Position numbers and translations under genes: made by a program
Assembly: GCF_024723825.1 (NCBI RefSeq)
Contig: NZ_JANQBQ010000001.1
Location: 1,860,001 to 1,924,000, forward strand
DNA from: Romboutsia lituseburensis
GTDB lineage: Bacteria; Bacillota; Clostridia; Peptostreptococcales; Peptostreptococcaceae
Length of the DNA stretch: 64,000 bases
Reading direction: 5' to 3'
Part shown: positions 49,883-61,014 of the stretch, in pieces
Position numbering within the stretch: position 1 is the stretch's first letter
Layout: the number at the start of each line of letters is the position of its first letter
The notes under the pieces: model-generated
Told to the model about the DNA's origin: nothing
The model's database searches: none
Seen by the model: the letters and a program-made list of their open reading frames with translations, nothing else

Positions 49883-49929
49883 AATTTAAAGTTATTTTTA
49901 CCTATATTAAGTAAAAATAACTTTAAATT
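49883..49929 (-). terminator. Terminator-like perfect 19-bp inverted repeat after hisS
   Basis: Arms at 49883-49901 and 49911-49929 are perfectly complementary with a 9-base loop, 62 bases past the hisS stop. No T-run follows on the minus strand, so it may be a 3' stabilising hairpin or a weak terminator. Confidence 0.6.
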
Positions 49930-49991
49930 TTTTAATTATATATATTTATTATTTAGATTCTTAAACTATAAAATCTAAATTGAATTTATAA

Positions 49992-51254
49992 CTATAATCT
50001 ATTTTTTAGCTCTTCTACTATCTCACTTAATTTTATAGTAGTTTGTTGTGATGCTGCCATATCTTTAAGAGTTACACTATCATTAGCTAACTCATCATCA
50101 CCAATAACTATAGTAAATTTAGCATTTATTTTATCAGAATACTTAAATTGAGCTTTCATACTTCTATCTAAGTGATCTGCATCTGCACTTATATGATTAG
50201 TTCTTAACTCTTTTAATATTTTAAAGCTCTTTACTTTAGCCATTTCACCTATAGTAGCTATGAATATATCTGTTGATTTAGGGTTGGGTATTTCTATATT
50301 ATTATTTTCCATTGTTAATAATAATCTTTCAGCGCCTATAGCAAAACCTATACCACTAACACCTTTAGGTCCTCCTAATTGTTCAACAAGACCATCATAT
50401 CTTCCTCCACCACAAACAGTACTTTGTGATCCTATATCATTAGATATTATTTCAAATGCAGTTTTTTTGTAGTAATCTAATCCTCTAACTATAGTTTTAT
50501 CAACTACAAAGTTTATCTCCATTTCTTTTAAGTACTCTTGTAACTTTTCAAAGTGATCCTTACAATCATCACATATGTGATCTATCATAAATGGTACATC
50601 TTTTAAATTCTCTTGGCAGTTAGGATTTTTACAATCTATAACTCTCATTGGATTTTTATCTTTTCTTTCTAAACAAGTTTCACATAGTACTTCACTCTTA
50701 GCATCAAGGTACTCTTTTAGCTTAGCATTATATTCAGCTCTACAAGTTGGGCATCCAACAGAGTTTACACTTACTGCTAAATCTTTAAGACCAACTTCAT
50801 TGAAAAATTGTACCGCTAAAGCTATTACTTCAGCATCTAATGATGGCTTATCACTACCTAAAGCTTCTATCCCAAATTGATGGAATTGTCTTTGTCTCCC
50901 AGCTTGTGGTCTTTCATATCTAAAGCAAGGTGTTATATAAAACAACTTAGTTGGTTGAGTATCAGCATGTAATTTATTTTCTATAAATGCTCTAACTACA
51001 CCAGCAGTTCCTTCTGGCTTTAAAGTTATATCTCTTTCACCTTTGTCAGTAAATGAGTACATTTCTTTTTGTACTATATCTGTAGTGTCTCCAACACTTC
51101 TTTTAAATAACTCAGTATGTTCAAATACTGGAGTTCTCATTTCTTCATATCCAAATAGTGCACAAACTTCTCTAAATTTATTTTCAACATAATTCCATTT
51201 GTATGCATCTTTTGGAGTTATATCCTTAGTTCCTCTTGGAGCTTTAGTTAACAT
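49992..51254 (-). CDS. hisS: Histidyl-tRNA synthetase
   Basis: 420 residues from the ATG at 51254 behind AAGGAG. Class II motifs: APRGTKDI at the start, motif 2 CFRYERPQAGRQRQFHQFG, the His-specific RGLDYYKKTAFEI, and motif 3 GIGFAIGAERLLL. A zinc-type Cys pattern (CPTC, CETC, CKNPNC) lies in the insertion region, as in many Firmicutes HisRS. The hemZ gene upstream overlaps the start by 11 bases, so translation is coupled. Confidence 0.97.
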   Translation of the reverse strand: MLTKAPRGTKDITPKDAYKWNYVENKFREVCALFGYEEMRTPVFEHTELFKRSVGDTTDIVQKEMYSFTDKGERDITLKPEGTAGVVRAFIENKLHADTQPTKLFYITPCFRYERPQAGRQRQFHQFGIEALGSDKPSLDAEVIALAVQFFNEVGLKDLAVSVNSVGCPTCRAEYNAKLKEYLDAKSEVLCETCLERKDKNPMRVIDCKNPNCQENLKDVPFMIDHICDDCKDHFEKLQEYLKEMEINFVVDKTIVRGLDYYKKTAFEIISNDIGSQSTVCGGGRYDGLVEQLGGPKGVSGIGFAIGAERLLLTMENNNIEIPNPKSTDIFIATIGEMAKVKSFKILKELRTNHISADADHLDRSMKAQFKYSDKINAKFTIVIGDDELANDSVTLKDMAASQQTTIKLSEIVEELKNRL

Positions 51255-52716
51255 TTTGGTAAATCTCCTTTCTCTTTCTTTCAATCATTTCATCTACTCT
51301 ATCTATATATTGTTCAACGTTCTTTACGTTTTCTACTCTTTCAATTCTATCTTCATCAACATATACAAATTTTGAGATAGACCCTGCACCTAATGCATAG
51401 TTGCTTTGTTTTTCTTCCATTATTTGTATGTTATAAATACACTCATATCCTTCTTTAGCATAGCCTATGTTTTCTAAATTGCCTAACATATGCTTTTGAC
51501 GATACATATAATATGGATTTAACCCCATATTTTTAGCATATTCCATTGATAAATCTATCATTTTTATCATTTCTTCATATCTTGTAAGTTCATATTTATC
51601 TAAATTTTCTTTTAATGAAGATGCTCTCTTAACAGCTAATGTATGAACTGTTAAACTCTCTGGAGAAAGCTTTTTAATTTCTTCTAATGTATTTCTAACC
51701 ATCTCTAAATCTTCATCAACCAAGCCTAATATAAGATCCATATTTATATTATCAAATCCAATTTCTCTTGCCATATTAAAACAATCAACAATATCTGCTA
51801 CACTATGATCTCTACCTATTTTTTGTAGTGTCTCATCGTTCATAGTCTGAGGATTTATACTTATTCTGCTTACATTATGCTTTTTAAGAACTTCTAATTT
51901 TTCCCTAGTTATAGAATCTGGTCTACCAGCCTCTACTGTAAACTCTTTAATAGTACTTAAGTCTAATTCTTTATATAAGGCGTTGATTAAAGTATCTAAC
52001 TCTTCATGCTCTAGAGCTGTAGGAGTTCCGCCTCCAATATATAAAGTTTCTATTTCTTTATTAGTGTCTTTAAGTATTTTTGCCATACCTTTTATTTCTA
52101 TTATTAACTTCTCTACGTATTCTTTTCTTAAATGCCCAAATTGCTTTAAAGGATTCGCAGGGAATGAGCAATAATAACATCTAGTTGGACAAAATGGAAT
52201 TCCTACATATAAAGAAATTTTATTTTTATCTATAGGATAAATAAATATTCTTTCTCTTTTAGCTATTTCTAATGCTAAATCTATTTTTTCATCCATTATA
52301 AAATACTTTTCTTTAAGAATTTCTCTTATTTCTTCATCACATTTTTGTTCATCTAATAAAGTGTGAACAATTTTAACTGGTCTAATTCCAGTAAGTATAC
52401 CCCAAGGAACATAAGTATGTAGTCTATTTTGTAATACCTTAAACATACTTCTTTTGATGCACTCTTTCGTAACTTTTTTTATTTCTTGTTCACTTAAACC
52501 ATCTATTTTAACATGGTCAGCAAATTCAAATTTTAATTCATAGTTTTCATAGTACTTAGTTTTAGCAATTATATTATCATTGTAAATATAAAGTACATTT
52601 TCTAACATCCTACCAAAACTTTTTTCTTCTATAAATTCGAAGGTAGTAGTAAATAATTTTATCAACTCAGCTACTTCATATTTATAATCATGTCCTTTTA
52701 AAATTACACCTATCAT
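51244..52716 (-). CDS. hemZ: Radical SAM coproporphyrinogen III dehydrogenase-like protein HemZ
   Basis: 490 residues. The Fe-S motif is CPTRCYYC (C176, C180, C183), then YIGGGTPTAL, FTVEAGRPDS and SINPQTMND, then GLVDEDLEMVRNTLEEI. That pattern belongs to the HemN/HemZ family. HemZ is widespread in clostridia that do not make haem, so the real substrate may differ from coproporphyrinogen. Located in a housekeeping run between the MBL hydrolase and hisS. Confidence 0.9.
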   Translation of the reverse strand: MIGVILKGHDYKYEVAELIKLFTTTFEFIEEKSFGRMLENVLYIYNDNIIAKTKYYENYELKFEFADHVKIDGLSEQEIKKVTKECIKRSMFKVLQNRLHTYVPWGILTGIRPVKIVHTLLDEQKCDEEIREILKEKYFIMDEKIDLALEIAKRERIFIYPIDKNKISLYVGIPFCPTRCYYCSFPANPLKQFGHLRKEYVEKLIIEIKGMAKILKDTNKEIETLYIGGGTPTALEHEELDTLINALYKELDLSTIKEFTVEAGRPDSITREKLEVLKKHNVSRISINPQTMNDETLQKIGRDHSVADIVDCFNMAREIGFDNINMDLILGLVDEDLEMVRNTLEEIKKLSPESLTVHTLAVKRASSLKENLDKYELTRYEEMIKMIDLSMEYAKNMGLNPYYMYRQKHMLGNLENIGYAKEGYECIYNIQIMEEKQSNYALGAGSISKFVYVDEDRIERVENVKNVEQYIDRVDEMIERKRKEIYQNVN

Positions 52717-52777
52717 AATTTTGCTCCTTTTTTATAGTAGTAACATGTTAACTAGGAGCAGTAAGTAATATCTTATA

Positions 52778-53407
52778 TTATCTGCTCATATATGGATTAG
52801 TCATTTTTTCTACACCTAGTGTAGAGTGAGGACCATGACCAGGATATATTACTACATTATCTTCATATTTTGATAATTTTTTAAGTGATTTTTCTATTTG
52901 CTTATAATCACCGCCATATAAATCCGTTCTTCCTATACTTCCAGCAAATAAAGTATCTCCTGTAAACATTTCATTTCCTACTCTTATACACATACATCCT
53001 TTAGTATGACCTGGAGTATGTAGAAATGTTAATTTTAATTTTCCTAATTCTAATTTATCCTTATCTTTAACGTATATATCTGCATCAAGCTCTTGAGGTC
53101 CGCAATGCATCATATTACTTAAATTTTTCTTTTTATCTAAAAGTAATTCTTTTTCATCATGATGAGCAATCACTTTTGCATTAGTTTTTTCTTTTATATA
53201 TTTAACCGCACCTATGTGATCACCATGACCGTGAGTAAGTATTATATATTCTAAAATCAAGTTATTGTTTTTTATATAACTTAAAACTTTTGACTCTACA
53301 TTTGCACCTAAACCAGGATCTATTACAGCACATTTTTTACTTTCATCGTCACTTAAAACATATATATTCTCACCAAAATTCGGTTCAACAAACTTCTCTA
53401 TATTCAT
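52778..53407 (-). CDS. MBL-fold metallohydrolase (glyoxalase II-like)
   Basis: 209 residues. Metal motif THGHGDHIG, then a His in LHTPGHTKGCM, Asp in GDTLFAGSIGRTDL and a final PGHGPHS; all metallo-beta-lactamase-fold positions are present. The family includes hydroxyacylglutathione-type thioesterases. Substrate unknown. It lies 12 bases after dtd and is probably co-transcribed with relA and dtd, as in many clostridia. Confidence 0.9.
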   Translation of the reverse strand: MNIEKFVEPNFGENIYVLSDDESKKCAVIDPGLGANVESKVLSYIKNNNLILEYIILTHGHGDHIGAVKYIKEKTNAKVIAHHDEKELLLDKKKNLSNMMHCGPQELDADIYVKDKDKLELGKLKLTFLHTPGHTKGCMCIRVGNEMFTGDTLFAGSIGRTDLYGGDYKQIEKSLKKLSKYEDNVVIYPGHGPHSTLGVEKMTNPYMSR

Positions 53408-53419
53408 TTTAAATCCCCC

Positions 53420-53869
53420 TTAGAAACTTTTATTTGATTCTAACAGTATCGTAACTGGGCCATCATTAGTTAAATCTACCATCATATGAGCACCAAACTC
53501 TCCTGTACCCACTACTACATCTTGCTCTTTAGCCTTTTTTATAAATTCTTCATATAAAGGTATAGCTACATCTGGTCTTGCAGCATTTGAGAAACTTGGT
53601 CTTTTTCCTTTTCTACAATCACCATATAAAGTAAATTGAGATACTACTAATAGTTCTCCACCTACATCTTTTAAAGATAAATTCATCTTCTCATTATCAT
53701 CTTCAAAAATTCTTAGATTTAAAATTTTATCTATCATATAATCTACATCTTTAGATGTATCTTCATGAGTTACTCCTAACAAAACAAGTAATCCTTTACT
53801 TATTTCTCCAGTTACATTTTCATCTACTGTAACTTTAGAAGAAGATACTCTTTGAACTACTGCTCTCAT
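53420..53869 (-). CDS. dtd: D-aminoacyl-tRNA deacylase
   Basis: 149 residues. It removes D-amino acids (and Gly from tRNA-Ala) mischarged onto t[17 protein letters not shown] at the start, [17 protein letters not shown] in the centre and [11 protein letters not shown] (Gly-cis-Pro motif) at the end are diagnostic. Ten bases downstream of relA. Confidence 0.96.
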   Translation of the reverse strand: MRAVVQRVSSSKVTVDENVTGEISKGLLVLLGVTHEDTSKDVDYMIDKILNLRIFEDDNEKMNLSLKDVGGELLVVSQFTLYGDCRKGKRPSFSNAARPDVAIPLYEEFIKKAKEQDVVVGTGEFGAHMMVDLTNDGPVTILLESNKSF

Positions 53870-53879
53870 ATCTTACCTC

Positions 53880-56093
53880 CTAATTTATTACTCTATATAT
53901 ATCTTCTACACCTGGTATAGATTTTATTTTTTTCATTAATAGTGTTAGTTCATCTATGTTGTTAACTTCAACTAATAAATTAACACTTACTATGCTATCT
54001 TTTCCTTTTCTAGCATTTATACCATTTAAACTCACCTTGTCTATTGCCACCATATGAGTTATATCATTTATTATACCTTTTCTGTCAACTGCTCTTATTT
54101 GAATTTCTGCTTCAAATTTAGACTTATTGGCATCACTCCATGAAACTTCAAGCAATCTATTTTGGAAGAAATCACCATTGCTGTTTGCATTTGGACAATC
54201 CGCTCTATGTATAGCAACACCTCTACCTTTAGTAACATATCCAACAATATGATCTCCTGGAAGAGGATTACAACATTTAGCAAATCTAACTAATATATTG
54301 TCTAATCCTTTTACAACTATTCCTTGAGAATTATTTTTTCTTTTTTTCTTATACTCTTGATCACTTAAATTATGATTTTTAAAGTCTTCTGGCTGATTTG
54401 CTAATTGATCTTTTTGTATTTTTTTAGCTTCTTTTTCATAAAGTTCTCTAACCTTAGAAACTACTTGCGATGCCATTATACCACCATATCCAATTGTAGC
54501 AACTAAATCTTCTACGCTTGGTTGATTAAAGGTTTTAGCAATATGTTGCATATATTTATCTATAGACGGATCTTTGGTTGGTAAGCTATATTTCTTAAAT
54601 TCTCTTTCTAATATTAAGCTTCCACGTTCTATATTTTCTTCTCTTCTCTCTTTTTTAAACCATTGTCTTATTCTACTTTTGGCATTTGGAGTTTTAACTA
54701 TACTTAACCAGTCTCTACTTGGTCCATTTGAATTAGCTGAAGTCAATATTTCAACTATATTCCCATTTTGAAGTTTATAATCAATAGTTACTATTCTTCC
54801 ATCAATTTTAGCTCCAACACACTTGTTACCTACATTAGTGTGAACTCTATAAGCAAAATCTATAGGTGTTGCACCTGCAGGAAGTTCTATAACATCTCCC
54901 CTTGGAGTAAATACATAAACTTGGCTACTAAATACATCTTCTTTAAGTGCATCTAAAAACTCTTGTGGGTCTTTTAAGTCTTTTTCCCATTCCATCATTT
55001 GTCTTAGCCATTTAAGCTTTTCTTCTATATTTTGTTTACTGCCTTCAGCTGATTTACCTTCTTTGTATTTCCAGTGAGCTGCTATTCCGTATTCAGCTAT
55101 TCTATGCATTTCTTTAGTTCTTATTTGAATTTCTACAGGATCTCCATCTGGACCTATAACCGTTGTATGTAAACTTTGATACATATTTGGTTTAGGCATT
55201 GCTATATAGTCTTTAAAACGACCAGGGATAGGCTTCCATAATGTATGTACCATTCCAAGTACGGCATAACAATCTTTTACAGTATCTACTATTATTCTAA
55301 CTGCAGTTAAGTCATAGATTTCTTCAAAGCTTTTATGCTTATTATTCATCTTGCTATATATACTGTAAAAATGTTTCGGTCTACCATATACATTGTATGA
55401 AATATTAACACTTTTTAGCTTTTCATCAAGCATTTTAAGTACATTTTCAATGTATGCTTCTCTCTGACTTCTTTTTTTAGCTACTTTTTCAACTAAATCA
55501 TAGTATCCTTCTGGATCTATATATCTTAAAGCTAAGTCTTCTAACTCCCACTTTATCATAGATATACCTAATCTATTCGCTATTCCACCATAAATTTCCA
55601 GAGTTTCTTTAGCTTTAGCCTTAGCCTTTTCAGGAGGCATAAATTTTAAAGTCCTCATATTATGTAATCTATCTGCTAATTTTATAAGTATAACTCTTAT
55701 ATCCTTAGCCATTGCTAGAAACATTTTTCTTAGATTTTCAGCTTGTGTTTCCTCTTTTGATTGATACTTAATTTGTCCAAGTTTTGTTACCCCATCTACT
55801 AAGTTAGCTACTTCTTGTGAGAACTCTCTTTCTATATCTTCATATGTATAATCCGTATCTTCAACAACATCGTGTAAAAGTCCCGCTACTATAGTTTCTA
55901 TATCAAGTTCCATGTCACTAAGTATATTAGCAACAGCTATTGGATGTATAAAATAAGGTTCCCCTGATTTTCTAAACTGTCCTTCATGAGCACTTTTTCC
56001 AAAGTAATAAGCTTTTTCCACTAAACTAACATCTGCATTAGGTGCATAACTTTTTATTTTATCAATTAGTTCTTGTAATTGTTTATCATGCAT
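53880..56093 (-). CDS. relA: Bifunctional (p)ppGpp synthetase/hydrolase (Rel)
   Basis: 737 residues, long RSH protein. The hydrolase domain has HPIAVANIL and the HD pair H74-D75 (LLHDVVEDTDYT). The synthetase domain (about 225-350) has YGRPKHFYSIYSKM, DLTAVRIIVD and PKPNMYQSLHTTVIGPDG, with intact synthetase signature. TGS follows (VYVFTPRGDVIELPAGATPIDFAYRVH), then a Cys-containing conserved domain (CCNPLPGDHIVGYVTKGRGVAIHRADCPN) and ACT. Both activities look intact. Starts the relA-dtd-MBL-hemZ-hisS run. Confidence 0.97.
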   Translation of the reverse strand: MHDKQLQELIDKIKSYAPNADVSLVEKAYYFGKSAHEGQFRKSGEPYFIHPIAVANILSDMELDIETIVAGLLHDVVEDTDYTYEDIEREFSQEVANLVDGVTKLGQIKYQSKEETQAENLRKMFLAMAKDIRVILIKLADRLHNMRTLKFMPPEKAKAKAKETLEIYGGIANRLGISMIKWELEDLALRYIDPEGYYDLVEKVAKKRSQREAYIENVLKMLDEKLKSVNISYNVYGRPKHFYSIYSKMNNKHKSFEEIYDLTAVRIIVDTVKDCYAVLGMVHTLWKPIPGRFKDYIAMPKPNMYQSLHTTVIGPDGDPVEIQIRTKEMHRIAEYGIAAHWKYKEGKSAEGSKQNIEEKLKWLRQMMEWEKDLKDPQEFLDALKEDVFSSQVYVFTPRGDVIELPAGATPIDFAYRVHTNVGNKCVGAKIDGRIVTIDYKLQNGNIVEILTSANSNGPSRDWLSIVKTPNAKSRIRQWFKKERREENIERGSLILEREFKKYSLPTKDPSIDKYMQHIAKTFNQPSVEDLVATIGYGGIMASQVVSKVRELYEKEAKKIQKDQLANQPEDFKNHNLSDQEYKKKRKNNSQGIVVKGLDNILVRFAKCCNPLPGDHIVGYVTKGRGVAIHRADCPNANSNGDFFQNRLLEVSWSDANKSKFEAEIQIRAVDRKGIINDITHMVAIDKVSLNGINARKGKDSIVSVNLLVEVNNIDELTLLMKKIKSIPGVEDIYRVIN

Positions 56094-56168
56094 AATACCA
56101 CCTATTTTAAGTATGAAATTCGCATTTCTGCGTTAATTATATATCTAAACTTCTCTTTTCGTTATACT

Positions 56169-56197
56169 AAAATAGTTGGTATGATACCAACTATTTA
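56169..56197 (-). terminator. Intrinsic terminator between apt and relA
   Basis: Stem AAATAGTTGGTA / TACCAACTATTT with a 3-base loop, 8 bases past the apt stop. It separates the aarF-recJ-apt unit from relA. Confidence 0.75.
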
Positions 56198-56204
56198 TAT
56201 ATTA

Positions 56205-56717
56205 TTAGTATTTGATTAGAGAATTAACATTATATTGAGTTAATTTATCTCTTCCATTTAAAAACTCTAGCTCTATTAAGAATTGCATAGAAACAACTTC
56301 TCCACCTAAATTTTCTATAAGCTTAGCAGCAGCTTCCATAGTTCCACCAGTTGCTAATAAATCATCTACTATCGCAACTCTTTGACCTGGCTTTATAGCA
56401 TCTTTGTGTATTTCTAGTGTATCAGTTCCATATTCTAATCCGTAGCTATAGCTTTCTACTTCATGAGGTAATTTTCCAGGCTTTCTAACAGGAACAAATC
56501 CTATTCCCATTCCATAAGCAACAGGTGTACCCATTAAGAATCCTCTTGCCTCTGGCCCTACTATTACATCTACATTTTTATCTTTTAAATCATTTATAAA
56601 TTCATCTATTGTAAATTTAAAAGCTTCTCCATCTTGCATTAATGTTGTTATGTCTTTGAAGTTTATACCTTCTTTTGGGAAATTTTCTACTTCTCTTATT
56701 ACTTTTCTTAAATCCAT
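56205..56717 (-). CDS. apt: Adenine phosphoribosyltransferase
   Basis: 170 residues. Salvages adenine to AMP using [51 protein letters not shown] and the PRPP loop [17 protein letters not shown] are intact. The recJ-apt-relA order is common in Firmicutes. It follows recJ by 14 bases. Confidence 0.97.
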   Translation of the reverse strand: MDLRKVIREVENFPKEGINFKDITTLMQDGEAFKFTIDEFINDLKDKNVDVIVGPEARGFLMGTPVAYGMGIGFVPVRKPGKLPHEVESYSYGLEYGTDTLEIHKDAIKPGQRVAIVDDLLATGGTMEAAAKLIENLGGEVVSMQFLIELEFLNGRDKLTQYNVNSLIKY

Positions 56718-56731
56718 TTTTTGGACTCCTC

Positions 56732-59242
56732 CTAATAGCTTTCTTTGTATTCTTTGCTCAACTCTTTCAAGTTTTTAAGTATCTTACTTTCATCTAAGTT
56801 TAGCTTTTTATTTGGTTTTGGTAGTATATTTATATAAATAGATTTTGTATTTAATATTTCATCATGTTTAAATCCAAAATCTAGTAATGACAATTCTTTA
56901 AATACTTTTATTATTGCAAATAGCTTTAGAGGTATCATATTAAATACCTTTTTTATGTCCTTTAAATTGATTTCTATATTTTTTTGACTTAAAACTATCT
57001 TATATACTGAAATGAACTCTTCTCGATCTGAAACTAAGTTATTTACAATATTATTTAAATAAATTAAATCCGTTTGGCTATAATATTTGATAATTGAAGT
57101 TTCATTATTCGTGTTCGTGCATAAATACGAATAATCGCCTTTATTATACAAATAATCATAAAGAATAATATTATTATATCTTTTTATGTCTATTTTATCA
57201 ATATTTGGAGAAAATATAAGTTGTAGTTTATCATTATTACTAGTAAAATTATTATAACTGACTTCAAATTCTCCACAAATTGCCTCATCAACTAATGATA
57301 TATCTGATAATGCATTATAAAATCCATTAACTGTATTTGCTATAATTAAAGTATTCTTAGTTATATGTTCGAATATATTTATATTTTTATTTCCATTTAA
57401 GGCTTCCTCTATATTTGATGCATTCATTTTGTTACAAATAACTTCTTCATTCACATCACTAAATTTGTATAAGTTCTCTATATCAGGGATAATTTTTTCA
57501 AATAATTCTATTGAATCCTCATTTAAACTTGTGTTTTTAGGATGTGATAACCTCATATCTTTTAGTAAAAATTGGACACTACGATTGCCCATAAAATTAT
57601 TTTCATCTAGTTGAAATAGAACATCTACTTTATCACCTGGATTAAATCCACCTTTTAAATATGCCATATTAAATCCTATACAATCATATGATTTTTCTTT
57701 TTCTATAGTAAACTTCAGATGCTGTTTGTTTTTACCTATAGCCATTATATTTTTAAGTATTGCATCTCGAACTATAAATCTAGGATTAGGATTACTTAAT
57801 CCAAATGGTTCTAATTTATGAAGTTCTTCTACTAACTCTAAATTTATTGCATGTTCTTCTAACTCAAACTCAACTTTTATATTTTCAATTAAATCCTCTT
57901 CACTTAATTCGTATTGAGCAAACTTATTTACTTGTATTGAAAGTTGTTCTACCTTATCAGAGTCCAATCCTAGGCCTGCAGCTTGCTCATGACCTCCAAA
58001 TTTATTTAATAAGTCTTTACACCTAACTAGCGCATCAAATATACTAAATCCTTTTATAGATCTTGCTGAACCAGTAGCTTCTCCACCTTCTATAGTTAAT
58101 AATATTGTTGGCTTATAATACTTTTCTGTTAATTTAGATGCAACGATGCCTATTATTCCATGTTGCCACCCTTCTTTAGCTATAACTAAGACTTTATCAT
58201 TTTTATATCTTTCATTAGATTCTATGATAGCTTCTGCTTCTTGATACATCTTAGCTTCTATTAATTGTCTTTCATTATTTTTTTCTTCTAGTATATTAGC
58301 TATTTCTTTAGCTTTTTCAGGTGATTTTGTGGTAAACAATTCAACCCCTAACTTTGAATAACCTAATCTACCTGATGCATTTATTCTTGGCCCTATAGCA
58401 AACCCTATATGCGAAGATCCTATTTTGTCACTTTCTACTCCACAAACTTTTATAAGCTCTTTTAATCCTATATTTTTACCTTCTGACATAAGTTTTAAAC
58501 CATTTTTTACAATAATTCTATTTTCATCTACTAATGGAACTATATCACAAATTGTAGCTAGCGTTACTATCTCTAGGTAGTTATATAAGCTAGTTTTAAA
58601 TTCTTCTTTTGGAGTAAGTGCTTGAATAAGTTTGAAAGCTACACCACACCCACATAACATATCAAACGGATAATCACAATCATCTTGTTTTTGATTTATT
58701 ACAGCATATGCATTAGGTATTTCACTTTGGCATTCATGGTGATCTGTTATTATAACATCAATCCCTAATTGATTTGCTAAGTCAACTTCTTTAACAGATG
58801 TAATACCGCAGTCCACGCTTATCATAAGATCGCACCCTTGTGAGTATATGTTTTTTATAGCCTCTTCATTTATTCCATATCCTTCTTCTAATCTATTTGG
58901 TATGTAATAATTAATTGGATAGTTTATAGAATCAAAGTATATACATAATATAGATGTTGAAGAAACTCCATCTACGTCATAGTCTCCATATATCCATATT
59001 CTTTCTTTATTTTCAATTGCTGTATTTATTCTCTCTACAGATTTTTTCATATCTTTCATTAAGAAAGGATCTCTAAGATAATCTAACGATGGATTCATAA
59101 ATATTTCGGCATCTTTTTCATTTTCTATTTTTCTATTTTTCAATATTTGACTAATTTCCGGGGAAATTTTTAGCTTATTACTTAGTTCGTCTGTTTTTAC
59201 ATTCCCCATGTGTTTTAATGTCCATTTTTTATTAAATTTCAA
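56732..59242 (-). CDS. recJ: Single-stranded-DNA-specific exonuclease RecJ
   Basis: About 836 residues. A 5'-3' exonuclease of DNA repair. DHH motifs: [37 protein letters not shown], and the late [10 protein letters not shown] with DHHA1 [11 protein letters not shown] near 420. An OB-type domain and a Clostridia-type C-terminal extension follow (about 570-835), longer than E. coli RecJ. Start TTG at 59242 has AGAGGTGA at good spacing; a GTG at 59251 lies inside that site. It is almost joined to aarF. Confidence 0.95.
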   Translation of the reverse strand: MKFNKKWTLKHMGNVKTDELSNKLKISPEISQILKNRKIENEKDAEIFMNPSLDYLRDPFLMKDMKKSVERINTAIENKERIWIYGDYDVDGVSSTSILCIYFDSINYPINYYIPNRLEEGYGINEEAIKNIYSQGCDLMISVDCGITSVKEVDLANQLGIDVIITDHHECQSEIPNAYAVINQKQDDCDYPFDMLCGCGVAFKLIQALTPKEEFKTSLYNYLEIVTLATICDIVPLVDENRIIVKNGLKLMSEGKNIGLKELIKVCGVESDKIGSSHIGFAIGPRINASGRLGYSKLGVELFTTKSPEKAKEIANILEEKNNERQLIEAKMYQEAEAIIESNERYKNDKVLVIAKEGWQHGIIGIVASKLTEKYYKPTILLTIEGGEATGSARSIKGFSIFDALVRCKDLLNKFGGHEQAAGLGLDSDKVEQLSIQVNKFAQYELSEEDLIENIKVEFELEEHAINLELVEELHKLEPFGLSNPNPRFIVRDAILKNIMAIGKNKQHLKFTIEKEKSYDCIGFNMAYLKGGFNPGDKVDVLFQLDENNFMGNRSVQFLLKDMRLSHPKNTSLNEDSIELFEKIIPDIENLYKFSDVNEEVICNKMNASNIEEALNGNKNINIFEHITKNTLIIANTVNGFYNALSDISLVDEAICGEFEVSYNNFTSNNDKLQLIFSPNIDKIDIKRYNNIILYDYLYNKGDYSYLCTNTNNETSIIKYYSQTDLIYLNNIVNNLVSDREEFISVYKIVLSQKNIEINLKDIKKVFNMIPLKLFAIIKVFKELSLLDFGFKHDEILNTKSIYINILPKPNKKLNLDESKILKNLKELSKEYKESY

Positions 59243-59253
59243 CTTTTTCACCT

Positions 59254-60918
59254 CTATTTCTTCCTATACTGCGATCTAAATATCTTAATTACTAACAGTA
59301 GTCCTATTATAAAAGATATAAAGAACCCAGATAAAGCTGTAAATCTTATCCAACTGTTTCCATTTATATTTGGCGATGCTATTATTAACGATGAACCTAC
59401 AACTATAGATGCTAATACCAAACTTAAAGATATTTGAGTAGTTAAATCAGTTATTCTTCTTTCTAATGACTCAAATTTAACATCGTCTATTTGAATTTTG
59501 ATATTATTTTTTTCTATATTTCTAAGTATACCCCTCATTTGCTTTGGTAAAGTTTTAATATCTAAAATCATTTCTTCTGTAGCATGCTTTGTATTCATGA
59601 ACACTCTTTGCGGATTAAATTTATTCACATAATAATATTTCATAAATTCTTTTCCTATTGATGAAACTGAAAAAGCCGGATTTAATTCTCTGCCTGTTCC
59701 TTCTAGAGTTATTACAGTTTTAGCTAACGTTGCCAATTGAGAAGGAATTGATACTTTATACTTTCTAAAAAATCTAAATACTTCATTCATTATGTCTCCA
59801 ATACTAATTTTTTCTATCGGAACATCATAATAATAATGCATTAGATATAATAGATCTTGTCTAAGTCCACTTATATCAATTTCTGTGTTTAATGCATCCA
59901 TTTCCATTAAAATATAAATTACTCGATCTACATTTTTTTCGATAACTGCTATAGCTACTTCATTTAATAAGTTTAAGGTTTTTTTATCTACTATACCTAT
60001 CATCCCAAAATCAATATATGAGATTTTATTTTCTCCTAATACAAATATATTACCTGGGTGAGGATCTGCATGAAAAAATCCATGTTCGAAAATTTGTTTA
60101 AATAAAGATCTTACACCTATATCACTAATGTTTTTGGTATTCCATCCATTACTTCTAATTTTCTTTATATCACTTAATTTAACTCCATTAATCTTTTCCA
60201 TTACTAATACACGTTTAGTACTATATTTACTGTATATTTCTGGAATGTATACTTCACTGCTATCTCTAAATATTTTTCTGAATTTTATAGCATTTATGGC
60301 TTCAAAATTATAGTCAAGCTCTCTAAGTAATTGTGTTTGAAATTCTTCAACTATCTGTATTAGGTCAACTTCTATATCCTTATTAAAATCTTTTAATGCT
60401 ACTGCCATGGTCTTTAGTATTTCTAAATCTGATTTTATTGTTTCTTCAATATTAGGCCTTTGAATTTTTACAATAACTGACTCACCAGTTTGTAACTTAG
60501 CTTCATATGCTTGTCCAATTGATGCTGCGGCTAAAGGCTTATCATTAAAATCTACAAATACTTTTTCTATATCTAATCCTACTTCATGCTTAAATATTTC
60601 TTTTGCTATATTTGTATCATACGGCTCTACATTATCTCTAAGTTTACTTAATTCATCTATAATATCTTGATCTAATAAATCTTTTCTTGTGCTAAGAATT
60701 TGACCTAATTTTATATAAGTAGGTCCTAGTTCTTCTATTGCTCTTCTTATCTTCTCACCTGTTGACATATTCTTTATTTCATCAGATGGATTTGTTATTG
60801 GTATTCTATAAGCTACGCCCTCTATGTTTAATTTTTCTACTATAAATGAAAATCCGTATTTTATTAATATATGAACTATCTCTTTATATCTTCTTAAGTC
60901 CTTGTAACTTACTCTCAT
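59254..60918 (-). CDS. AarF/UbiB/ABC1-family atypical kinase
   Basis: About 554 residues. Signature motifs are KLGQILSTRKDLL (KxGQ), AAASIGQAYEAKL in place of the Gly-rich loop, VMEKINGVKL, FFHADPHPGNIFVLG and SYIDFGMIG. Two C-terminal membrane helices (SLSLVLASIVVGSSLIIA and LSGFFISFIIGLLLVIK). Family proteins help lipid-quinone biosynthesis in aerobes; clostridial copies have unknown roles, perhaps in isoprenoid lipid handling. ATG at 60918 behind GGAG is chosen. Confidence 0.92.
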   Translation of the reverse strand: MRVSYKDLRRYKEIVHILIKYGFSFIVEKLNIEGVAYRIPITNPSDEIKNMSTGEKIRRAIEELGPTYIKLGQILSTRKDLLDQDIIDELSKLRDNVEPYDTNIAKEIFKHEVGLDIEKVFVDFNDKPLAAASIGQAYEAKLQTGESVIVKIQRPNIEETIKSDLEILKTMAVALKDFNKDIEVDLIQIVEEFQTQLLRELDYNFEAINAIKFRKIFRDSSEVYIPEIYSKYSTKRVLVMEKINGVKLSDIKKIRSNGWNTKNISDIGVRSLFKQIFEHGFFHADPHPGNIFVLGENKISYIDFGMIGIVDKKTLNLLNEVAIAVIEKNVDRVIYILMEMDALNTEIDISGLRQDLLYLMHYYYDVPIEKISIGDIMNEVFRFFRKYKVSIPSQLATLAKTVITLEGTGRELNPAFSVSSIGKEFMKYYYVNKFNPQRVFMNTKHATEEMILDIKTLPKQMRGILRNIEKNNIKIQIDDVKFESLERRITDLTTQISLSLVLASIVVGSSLIIASPNINGNSWIRFTALSGFFISFIIGLLLVIKIFRSQYRKK

Positions 60919-60976
60919 TTTTATCAACTCCGCTTTATGTTATATAAATAAAATTTACAATTTTATATTATTTAAA

Positions 60977-61004
60977 AAAAGGGCAATATTAAGATTGCCC
61001 TTTT
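60977..61004 (-). terminator. Intrinsic terminator after gamma-carbonic anhydrase gene
   Basis: Stem AAAAGGGCAAT / ATTGCCCTTTT with a 6-base loop, 11 bases past the stop at 61015. Confidence 0.88.
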
Positions 61005-61014
61005 AATTTTACTA

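Noticed and set aside
49778-49991. T-box leader before aspS
   Set aside because: No T-box sequence or specifier structure seen; only the hisS 3' hairpin is present.
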